Assembly (NCBI GenBank): GCA_020636435.1
Contig: JACJXX010000001.1
Location: 4,047,001 to 4,111,000, forward strand
From: Lewinellaceae bacterium
GTDB lineage: Bacteria > Bacteroidota > Bacteroidia > Chitinophagales > Saprospiraceae
Length of the DNA stretch: 64,000 nt
Direction of reading: 5' to 3'
Of this stretch, positions 51,630 to 58,835 are shown one piece after another. The notes beneath the pieces were generated by a model, which had not been told where the DNA came from, made no database searches, and saw only the letters and a program-made list of their open reading frames with translations. Each line of letters opens with the position of its first letter. Position 1 is the stretch's first letter. The translations under genes were made by a program, and so were the position numbers.

Positions 51630-52073
51630 ATGGCCTTTTTATGCCCCTGAAAATAGGTCGCCTGTCCAGGTTGCGCTTGCCAAGCGGGGTCCAATTCCCA
51701 TTTGTACCCCTATGATATAGCGCATGGGGAAATGCTCTTAATGGAATGGTTCCATGGGGGCATTGGCCCATTATACCCCGCAAATCATGAATCCATTCAA
51801 CCAGGAGAGCACTCCGTCTCCGCCGGCAGTAGTCCGGCTTCCATCCGGATCAAATCCCCCCTTCTTTCCTTTCCAAACAAAAGTTTTCCATTTCACGCCA
51901 AAACGTTATCGGGTTGCATCTGTTCTAACGAAAACTATGCAAGCCACACCTATTTACCGCGTTTTCAAAAACTGGTTCTGCCACACGCCGGCTGGCGCTT
52001 TGCACTTTCACCCTGCTCTTGCCGGGGTTTGCAGGGCAAAGCATTAACTTTAGGTCAAAAATCAATATTCCCA
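51630..52073. other. 444-bp interval upstream of the DUF4837 gene
   Basis: No ORF with recognisable features; the DUF4837 frame runs open backwards through it but lacks a plausible protein. TAACTTTA at about 52044-52051, 23 bp before the ATG, may be a -7 element with TTG near 52019. Confidence 0.4.
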
Positions 52074-53156
52074 ATGAAAAAGATTGTTCAGGCTATATTT
52101 TTCACCGCAATGATCGTTGCGTTTCTCTCGCCAGGCTGCACGGAGGAAGCCCGACGGGGCCTTCGCGCCATTCCTACCGCTTTTGGCAACTTAAATGAGA
52201 TCGTCGTCGTTATGGATGCCGATGTATGGGATGGCCCCGTTGGCGATACGCTGCGCTATTATTATTCTTCCGCCTATCCGCTCCTGCCTCAGCCGGAGCC
52301 TATTTTCGACCTGCGCCACTTCACTCCGGTAGAACTCAGCCAGGACCCCCTGCGCAAGGAGTTGCGCACGTACATGATCGTGAGCAACCTCAACGACGAA
52401 GATTCTCCCTCCACCAAAATGATCGTCAACGACATCGGAGAGGAAAAAGCCAGGAAAGCGAAGGAAGACAAAACCTACAACAGCGCCCTCGGCCGGGATA
52501 AATGGGCCAAAGGGCAACTGTTGATCTACGAGTTTGCCTACTCGGAAGACGAGCTGATAGAGGTCCTGAAAGAAAACTTCCCGGCTGTACGCAAACGCGT
52601 CAATCAGCACGACGAAATAAAAGTAAACGCCTACGTTTATCTCAACGGGGAAAACAAAAGGCTGGAAGAAGAGGTAAAGGAGAACATGAATGTTTCCATG
52701 CGCCTGCCCAGCGATTACTTCCGCGCCCCCATAAATGACGAGGAGATAATATGGATGCGCAGAGAGACGGATGAATCCAGCAGCAACATCATCCTGAAAA
52801 AGATCCCGTACACCGACCGGTCTCAACTCAGCAAGGAAAACATCATTGCCCTGCGGGACTCGATCGGGAAGCAGTACGTCTCCTCCACCCTTCCCGGCAC
52901 CTATATGCAGACCAACGACGTCGACCTTCCGGTGCTGACCGACGTCACCAAGATCAACGGCTATTATACCCTGGAGGCAAGAGGCATCTGGGAAATTGTC
53001 GACGATTATATGGGCGGGGCCTTCATGAGCTGCCTCATCCTCAACCCCAACACCAATGAACTGCTCTTCGTAGATGGCTTCCTGCACGCTCCCGGAGAAG
53101 ATAAAAGGAACCTTATGCAATATATTGAGCATGTCATCAGAACGATCAAATTTTAA
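52074..53156 (+). CDS. DUF4837 family lipoprotein
   Basis: 360 residues from the ATG at 52074. Lipoprotein signal MKKIVQAIFFTAMIVAFLSPGCTEEA. The conserved opening of the family, AFGNLNEIVVVMDADVWDGPVGDTL, is followed by PEPIFDLRHFTP and, near the end, YYTLEARGIWEIVDDYMGGAFMS. DUF4837 proteins are restricted to Bacteroidota and of unknown function, predicted to be envelope-anchored. A strong terminator follows. Confidence 0.88.
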   Translation: MKKIVQAIFFTAMIVAFLSPGCTEEARRGLRAIPTAFGNLNEIVVVMDADVWDGPVGDTLRYYYSSAYPLLPQPEPIFDLRHFTPVELSQDPLRKELRTYMIVSNLNDEDSPSTKMIVNDIGEEKARKAKEDKTYNSALGRDKWAKGQLLIYEFAYSEDELIEVLKENFPAVRKRVNQHDEIKVNAYVYLNGENKRLEEEVKENMNVSMRLPSDYFRAPINDEEIIWMRRETDESSSNIILKKIPYTDRSQLSKENIIALRDSIGKQYVSSTLPGTYMQTNDVDLPVLTDVTKINGYYTLEARGIWEIVDDYMGGAFMSCLILNPNTNELLFVDGFLHAPGEDKRNLMQYIEHVIRTIKF

Positions 53157-53180
53157 ACTCCTCCCATTGGGCAACTGCTA

Positions 53181-53220
53181 AAATATGGCGAGACGGGAAA
53201 CGGTCTCGCCATATTTTTTT
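53181..53220 (+). terminator. Rho-independent terminator after the DUF4837 gene
   Basis: 14-bp stem AAATATGGCGAGAC (53181-53194) with 53203-53216, 8-nt loop, T run to 53220. Confidence 0.9.
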
Positions 53221-53242
53221 ATTTTGGGGGTAGAAGAGCGAC

Positions 53243-53866
53243 ATGAAAAAATTTCTCCGCCTATCTACTCAGGAAGAACGCTGGAAGCAGGCGTCTGACG
53301 AAGACCTCCTCCAGGCTTACCGGCAAACGGGCGACCGGGAGCTGGTGGCTGAGCTATTCAACCGCTACGTCCACCTGGTCTATGGCGCCTGCCGCCAATA
53401 CCTGAAAAACAGGGAAGACTGCCGCGACGCCGTGATGGCCGTCTTCGAAAAAACCGTTATCCAGGCCAGGGCTACAGAAATTCAGCACTTCAATAAATGG
53501 CTCTATTCCACGACTAAAAACTGTTGTATTTCCAACCTCAGGGACGAACAGCGAGCCATTCGCCAGCAGGAAGAATGGGAAAAGTTTGAAAAAAATGACG
53601 CTGAATTTATGGAAAATGAGGGCTTTCTGCGTCTATGCCATAAGAGAACGAACGAATCAGACACCAGCCACATCGTGGAACAGGCCATTTCCGAACTGGA
53701 AGAAGGCCAGCGCACCTGCATTCGCCTCTTCTTTTTCGAGAAGAAGCGCTATAAGGAAATAGCCAATGCTACCGGCTTTAGCGAGAAGCAGGTGAAAAGC
53801 CACCTTCAGAACGGCAAAAGGCGGCTGGGAGTCATTTTAGGCGAAAAATTTCAGGAGAGCCAATAA
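53243..53866 (+). CDS. RNA polymerase ECF-type sigma-70 factor
   Basis: 207 residues. Region 2: DEDLLQAYRQTGDRELVAELFNRYVHLVYGACRQYL, then EDCRDAVMAVFEKTV and HFNKWLYSTTKNCC. Region 4: ISELEEGQRTCIRLFFFEKKRYKEIANATGF and SEKQVKSHLQNGKRRL (helix-turn-helix). The next gene, 8 bp downstream, encodes a zinc-finger anti-sigma-like membrane protein, so the pair is a regulated ECF module. The regulon is unknown. Confidence 0.92.
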   Translation: MKKFLRLSTQEERWKQASDEDLLQAYRQTGDRELVAELFNRYVHLVYGACRQYLKNREDCRDAVMAVFEKTVIQARATEIQHFNKWLYSTTKNCCISNLRDEQRAIRQQEEWEKFEKNDAEFMENEGFLRLCHKRTNESDTSHIVEQAISELEEGQRTCIRLFFFEKKRYKEIANATGFSEKQVKSHLQNGKRRLGVILGEKFQESQ

Positions 53867-53874
53867 TCAGGAGT

Positions 53875-54633
53875 ATGAATTCCATTTTTCAAAACCGCAG
53901 TTGCCTTACTGAGCGGGAAGTGAAGCAATATCTGGGCGATGAACTCAGCGACGAACAACGCTACGACATAGAAAACCACCTGCTGGACTGCGAGCTGTGC
54001 TCCGCTGCAGTAGAAGGGTATGCTCAATCCGAGGATTTCTCTTCTACTGAAGAGGACGTTGAGATGCTGCGCTCCACACTCGCCGCCTCGGCCAAGGATC
54101 CGCCGCTGCGCCGCCTGGCCTGGATCAACCGCATTGCTGCCGCCGTCCTTTTTTTGCTCCTGGCGTATGCCGGCTTCCGCTACTGGGATGCCTCCAAGCC
54201 GGAGCGGCTCTTCGCCGCCTATTTCGAGCCGGCCGCCAATACGTACATCACCTACCGGAGCGGCGACGGGCCAGATGCTTCCCTTCCCGTGGAGCTGGCG
54301 CAGGCGCTCGAATACTACGACGCGGAAAAATTCGGCCTGAGCCTGCCCCATTTTGCCAACTACCTCGGCGATCACCCCGACGACGCTAGCGCCCTCCTCC
54401 TGGCGGCCAATGCCCACCTGCAGGCCGGGCAGGCAGAACGGGCGGAGCAGTATTTGATTCAGTTGGAAGCACAGGGGGAGATGTTTGAGGGACAAACGGC
54501 CTGGTATCTGGCTCTGTCTTATCTGCGGCGGGGAAAAATGGAAGAGGCGCGGGAAAGGCTGGAGCGAATATTGGCGGACCAGACTTCGCCTTTTCAGGAA
54601 AAAGCTGGGGAAGTATTGAAAAGCATGGAATGA
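53875..54633 (+). CDS. Anti-sigma factor-like membrane protein with zinc finger and TPR-like domain
   Basis: 252 residues. An N-terminal zf-HC2/ZAS motif (ENHLLDCELC, H-x3-C-x2-C, near residues 37-46) would bind the cognate sigma factor. One transmembrane helix (IAAAVLFLLLAYAGFRYW) is followed by an extracytoplasmic TPR-like region (ALEYYDAEKFGLSLPHFANYL, ASALLLAANAHLQAGQAERAEQYL, TAWYLALSYLRRGKMEEARERL). The TPR domain on the far side of the membrane suggests it senses an envelope protein or its own multimeric state. Confidence 0.85.
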   Translation: MNSIFQNRSCLTEREVKQYLGDELSDEQRYDIENHLLDCELCSAAVEGYAQSEDFSSTEEDVEMLRSTLAASAKDPPLRRLAWINRIAAAVLFLLLAYAGFRYWDASKPERLFAAYFEPAANTYITYRSGDGPDASLPVELAQALEYYDAEKFGLSLPHFANYLGDHPDDASALLLAANAHLQAGQAERAEQYLIQLEAQGEMFEGQTAWYLALSYLRRGKMEEARERLERILADQTSPFQEKAGEVLKSME

Positions 54634-54717
54634 AAACATGAGTCACCCCGAATTTTGAGATATTAAGGCTCCAGCGGAGTCGGATGTTGGTAGAACCGAA
54701 AGTTTTAGCTTCCGGGG

Positions 54718-54774
54718 AAGCTCCGGAGGAGCGAAATGTCAACCATAATTCCACATTTCGCTCCTCCGGAGCTT
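54718..54774. repeat. Perfect 22-bp inverted repeat, 13-nt loop
   Basis: Arms 54718-54739 and 54753-54774 (aagctccggaggagcgaaat plus gt) are exact complements, in the gap between convergent anti-sigma and htpG genes. Neighbouring bases (ggctccagcggagtcggatgt) look like decayed relatives, suggesting a REP-like family. Confidence 0.8.
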
Positions 54775-54883
54775 TGAAAACGTTAATTGGCCTGGTTTCT
54801 AACAACATTCTGCCCCTCCGGGGGGGCGCCATGGCTATAAAAATTCGGGATGTCTCATGTTTCTTGTTCCAGACGTTGTCTAT

Positions 54884-56749
54884 CTACTTCAAAAAATCCA
54901 GGCTTTTGTTGATGAATGCCGTAAGGCTGCTGCCCCGGAGCATGCCCTGGTCGAGCAGGGCAAGCTTATAGAGGTATTCAGCGATTTCGGTTCGGGCGCT
55001 TTCGTCTTTTTCTTCTAAGATTTTGCCGGCCACCAGGGGATGGTTGCTGTTGACGACCACGTTGAAGGAATCGGGGAAATCGCCGAACTGGTTGCCCTGC
55101 AGGGCCTGCATTTCTTTCATCCTGCGCAGAAATTCCGGCCGGGTGATGGTCACCGGCTGGCTCTCCGGGGAGAGGGCTTTCAGCATCACCGTGCCGCCAG
55201 CCTCCGCAACTGCCTTCTCGAAAACTTCCTTAACGGTATTTTGCTGTTCTTCGCTAAGGACGGATTCCTTTTTTTCATCCTTCTGAACCAGGTTGTCCAC
55301 GGTATCGGAATCCACGCGCACGAAGGTGATGTTTTGCATCTTGTACTCCAGTTGCTGCATGAAGTGGTTGTCGATCACATTGTCCATCAGCAGGATGTCG
55401 TAGCCCTCCGCCTTCGCGGCATTTATGAAGCTGTCGTGGCTGTCCGGGCTGTTTGTGTACAGGAGCACTACTTTATCGTATTTATCCGTTTGGTTGGCCT
55501 TCACCTTTTCTTTATAGGCCTCGATGGTGAAGTGTTCTCCATCTACATTCCGGAACAGCGTAATGGGCAATGCCCGCTCGTAGAATTTATCGTCCGAGAT
55601 GAGCCCGTATTTCACAAAAACGCCTACATCCTTCCATTTGGCTTCATAGCCCTCCTGGTCTTTCTTATACAGTTCGGCGAGTTTGTCGGCCACCTTCTTG
55701 GTAATGTACCCCGTGATCTTGCGGACGTTGGTGTCGGCCTGCAGATAGCTGCGGGAGACGTTCAGCGGAATGTCCGGGGAATCGATCACGCCGTGCAGGA
55801 GGGTGAGGAATTCCGGCACGATGTCTTTTACGTCATCGGTTACATACACCTGGTTGCTGTAGAGTTGTATTTTGTTCTTCTGCAACTCGAAGTTGTTGCC
55901 CAGCTTGGGAAAGTAGAGGATGCCGGTCAGGTTGAAAGGGAAATCGATATTGAGGTGTATCCAGAACAAAGGCGGCGCGCTGAAGGGGTAGAGTTCCTGA
56001 TAAAAGGCCTTGTAGTCCTCGTCCGTAAGCTCCGTAGGCTGCTTGCTCCAGGCGGGGCTGGTATTGTTGATGATGTTGTCTGCTTCCACCTCCTTCTCGG
56101 TAGCCTCTTCCCCTTCTCCTTCGGTTACTTTCTCCGTTTTTGTGCCAAACTTGATGGCCACCGGGAGGAATTTGCAGTATTTGCCCAATAATTGTTCGAT
56201 GCGATGCTTCTGGAGAAACTCCTTGTTTTCTTCATTGATGTACAGGATCACGTCGGTTCCGCGTTCTTCCTTATCGTTCTCATCCAGGGTGTACTTGGGG
56301 TCGCCCTTGCATGTCCAGGTAACTCCTTTGGCTTCTTTCTGATAGGATTTGGTGACGACCTCCACTTTATCAGCAACCATAAAGGAGGAATAAAAGCCCA
56401 GGCCGAAGTTTCCGATAATGGCGGACTCCTCCTTGTATTTCTCCAGAAACTCCTGGGCGCTGGAAAAGGCCACCTGGTTGAGGTATTTTTTTATCTCCTC
56501 TTCCGTCATGCCGATCCCCTTGTCCCGGATAATGAGTTTCTTGTTTTCTTCTTCGATGATGACCTCTATGGTGGTGTCGCCGATATTGCCCTCAACCTCG
56601 CCCCGGCCCGCCAGCGCCTTTAATTTGGTGGTGGCGTCGACCGCGTTGGAGATGAGTTCGCGAAGGAAGATTTCGTGATCTGAATAGAGGAATTTTTTGA
56701 TGATGGGAAATATGTTCTTGGTTTGAACAGATATGTTACCTTTTTTCAT
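54884..56749 (-). CDS. htpG: Molecular chaperone HtpG (Hsp90)
   Basis: 621-residue Hsp90. The N-terminal GHKL ATPase has FLRELISNAVDATTKL, RDKGIGMTEEEIKKYL, NFGLGFYSSFMVADKV and GTDVILYI; the middle domain includes FPFNLTGILYFPKLG and VYVTDDVKDIVPEFL, plus SPDIPLNVSRSYLQAD with the catalytic Arg. The C-terminal domain is shortened relative to E. coli, as in many Bacteroidota. Stands alone, divergent from a structured non-coding stretch. Confidence 0.96.
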   Translation of the reverse strand: MKKGNISVQTKNIFPIIKKFLYSDHEIFLRELISNAVDATTKLKALAGRGEVEGNIGDTTIEVIIEEENKKLIIRDKGIGMTEEEIKKYLNQVAFSSAQEFLEKYKEESAIIGNFGLGFYSSFMVADKVEVVTKSYQKEAKGVTWTCKGDPKYTLDENDKEERGTDVILYINEENKEFLQKHRIEQLLGKYCKFLPVAIKFGTKTEKVTEGEGEEATEKEVEADNIINNTSPAWSKQPTELTDEDYKAFYQELYPFSAPPLFWIHLNIDFPFNLTGILYFPKLGNNFELQKNKIQLYSNQVYVTDDVKDIVPEFLTLLHGVIDSPDIPLNVSRSYLQADTNVRKITGYITKKVADKLAELYKKDQEGYEAKWKDVGVFVKYGLISDDKFYERALPITLFRNVDGEHFTIEAYKEKVKANQTDKYDKVVLLYTNSPDSHDSFINAAKAEGYDILLMDNVIDNHFMQQLEYKMQNITFVRVDSDTVDNLVQKDEKKESVLSEEQQNTVKEVFEKAVAEAGGTVMLKALSPESQPVTITRPEFLRRMKEMQALQGNQFGDFPDSFNVVVNSNHPLVAGKILEEKDESARTEIAEYLYKLALLDQGMLRGSSLTAFINKSLDFLK

Positions 56750-56915
56750 GGACCAGAAGATTTGGTTAGATATGGAAATTCTTAAAAAACACTCCTACTT
56801 AATGCGAATAACCCGCTTCAAACTATATGCCACTGAATAAAAACTGCCAAATTGGCACAAATGGAGCCGCAGAGCAGCCTAAACTTCCGAAATCGTTGGA
56901 TTTTCCGACACTGAG

Positions 56916-56945
56916 TTGAATATTCTTAAATAAATAATTATTTTG
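56916..56945 (+). promoter_or_regulatory. Candidate promoter of a non-coding transcript
   Basis: TTG at 56916, 19-nt spacer, TTATTTTG at 56938-56945 (one mismatch to TAnnTTTG). Would drive plus-strand transcription of the structured stretch ending at the terminator at 57397. Confidence 0.4.
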
Positions 56946-56949
56946 CACT

Positions 56950-57425
56950 CAGAAATGAAACAAGCTTTAATTAGTTCCGTTTCACCTTCAAGAGCTATCA
57001 AAGAGGTTAAGATCACATCTTTTTAATTCCTGTCTACATACCAAATCTCTTCAAAAGAGGTTGATATGCCTTTGCGTACGCAAGAGTGGCATACATGTTT
57101 TTTCAGAATGCTGGATTTGCCGGCATTCTACCCGAAAAAGCATGGGCCTTTTCCGTCCGGCTTTCCCCCTTTAGCGAAGCTGTTTTTCGGGCCTTGCGCG
57201 CTATAGGCGCATTCCAAAGAGAATGGAGCATATTGCTCCAGAAGATCTATTGTTGTGAGCAACGACGCTGGCACTGGGGGGTAGTTGGCGCGTTGCTCGC
57301 GCAATAGGCCTTAAAAAAACAAGGGCCCTTCGGGGCCCTGAAGGAGTGAGCGGACTGGTTCATTCTGGGGGGTAAGAACTGGTCCAATCTCACACTAGGG
57401 TAGAAGGCAACTTCTACCCTTTTTT
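56950..57425 (+). other. Structured non-coding stretch, possible ncRNA gene
   Basis: No protein gene recognised between htpG and the GNAT gene. Successive potential hairpins: TATGCC..GGCATA around TTGCGTACGCAA (57064-57092), AGAATGCTGG..CCGGCATTCT (about 57107-57131), GGAGCA..TGCTCC (about 57225-57239), GAGCAACG..CGTTGCTC (about 57257-57300), GGGCCCTTCGGGGCCC (about 57326-57342), then a GNRA-loop terminator. I do not recognise tmRNA, RNase P, 6S or SRP RNA motifs here. May alternatively be a leader or attenuator for the downstream gene. Confidence 0.35.
57397..57425 (+). terminator. Rho-independent terminator with GCAA tetraloop
   Basis: AGGGTAGAAG (57397-57406) pairs perfectly with 57411-57420, GCAA loop, then TTTTT. 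It lies 78 bp upstream of the GNAT gene and has no protein gene before it on this strand. Confidence 0.88.
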
Positions 57426-57502
57426 ATTTCCCTCTAATCATTTTCCCACCTTTTTTGTACTTTAACTGCCTTATCAGAAACAACCGTTAAAAAACAAGCA
57501 CC

Positions 57503-58618
57503 TTGGATAGGCCGAGCCTCATCGACACACTTTCCGTACAATGGGATCTTTGGATCGAACAATACCGGGCTTTCTTCCCCACCAATAAGGAAGATGTTCG
57601 GGATTGCCTGCAGCTCGCCAAAGAGGCCGGGACGGTAGACGGGCTTTGGGGGGAGGGCAGCGCCGGCCAATTAAAGACCTTGCTGGCTGCCTGCCAGGAC
57701 ACGCGGAGCGGGAAGCTGATTGCCAGCCTACACCTCGCCGACGCTACTCAGGTGAACGCCATAAAAGAGAAAGCGGAGCAATACCAGCTCGGGCTCTTCG
57801 ATGAAGAACGCCTGGCGGGCCTGGCCATTTTCTCGCAATTGTCCATTCATCCGGCCCATCAAAAGTCGCAGGCGGCGATGGTTCTGCTCAGCCATTGCTT
57901 CATCGAAGTGTTGAAAGCAGGCGGGCAGGCGGCGCTTATGTCCTGCGACCCCGGGCACTATTCCATTTTCAAACGGCTGGGCATGCGCCCGATAGGGCCC
58001 CTGAGCAAAACGCCGGAAGGGCTTTTTCGCATCCCCATGGCCTTCCTTCCCGACCACGATTACTTCTCCATCATCCACTCCCCCATCCTTCCATTGATGC
58101 GGGGCGTCGACTTCGAAGTTTACCAACCGCTCTGCCAATGGTATTATCAGTTGGTGCGCGAAAACAGCGCCCTGCAGGCCGGATCCGCCTATTACCCCAA
58201 TGAAGAAGACTTCGAAAGCCATCACACCATAACCGAAGGGCTGACCGAAAAAGGGCGCGAAGCTTTCCTGAAAAATGCAGTAGTGATCCACTGCCGGGAG
58301 GGAGAGGTGCTGATTACCGAGAATGACGGAGGAAAAGCCTTTGGCTTTGTGCGCAAAGGCCTGGTCAAGGTCGTGATCGGCGGAAAAACGGTCGTCTTGC
58401 TCGGAGAAGGCGACATCTTTGGGGAGATCGCCTTCATTTTGCATACCAAACGCACTGCTCAGGTGGTGGCCGCCAGCCCGGACACGGAGGTCGTCCTCTT
58501 CAGCGAATCCGCCATTAATACCCTGAAAGAAGATGCCGACCGGGCCATCATCTGGCGAAACCTGGCCCGCGTACTGGCCCAAAGGGTGGTGCTGACCAAT
58601 AAGCTGCTGACGCAGTGA
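57503..58618 (+). CDS. GNAT-like acetyltransferase fused to a cyclic-nucleotide-binding domain
   Basis: 371 residues. The N-terminal half (1-200) has GNAT features: LAIFSQLSIHPAHQKSQAAMVLLSHCFIEVL and AALMSCDPGHYSIFKRLGMRPIG. The C-terminal ~120 residues are a cNMP-binding/CRP-like domain (VIHCREGEVLITENDGGKAFGFVRKGLVKV, LLGEGDIFGEIAFILHTKRTAQVVA). Its phosphate-binding cassette reads FGEIAFILHTKRTAQ, where the canonical R(S/T)A is RTA, so nucleotide binding is plausible. There is no HTH. Suggests cAMP-type control of protein or small-molecule acetylation. Start is a TTG; no ATG is nearby. Confidence 0.75.
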   Translation: MDRPSLIDTLSVQWDLWIEQYRAFFPTNKEDVRDCLQLAKEAGTVDGLWGEGSAGQLKTLLAACQDTRSGKLIASLHLADATQVNAIKEKAEQYQLGLFDEERLAGLAIFSQLSIHPAHQKSQAAMVLLSHCFIEVLKAGGQAALMSCDPGHYSIFKRLGMRPIGPLSKTPEGLFRIPMAFLPDHDYFSIIHSPILPLMRGVDFEVYQPLCQWYYQLVRENSALQAGSAYYPNEEDFESHHTITEGLTEKGREAFLKNAVVIHCREGEVLITENDGGKAFGFVRKGLVKVVIGGKTVVLLGEGDIFGEIAFILHTKRTAQVVAASPDTEVVLFSESAINTLKEDADRAIIWRNLARVLAQRVVLTNKLLTQ

Positions 58619-58835
58619 GGGCTGCCTGACTGCTGGACGTTGGAGGCGCAATTAGCGTAAATGTGTAAATAACTGGCAACCTTTATTTTAAGTGCCAAGC
58701 TATTTGCTGCAATTGGGGTTCATTTACAAACAAAACCAGGACAAACCCGTCAAAATGCAAGGCAAGCATTGCATTGAACCCAAAGGGTTTTCTTCCTAAG
58801 CCGAGAATGCGTATTTTATAAAAACACCCAGCCCT

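Noticed and set aside
57086..57307. 73-codon ORF in the structured stretch
   Set aside because: It runs across several strong hairpins and has no family features; an RNA explanation fits better.
56950..57425. tmRNA, RNase P RNA, 6S RNA or SRP RNA
   Set aside because: None of their diagnostic conserved stretches (for example the tmRNA T-arm end or RNase P GAGGAAAGTC) is present.
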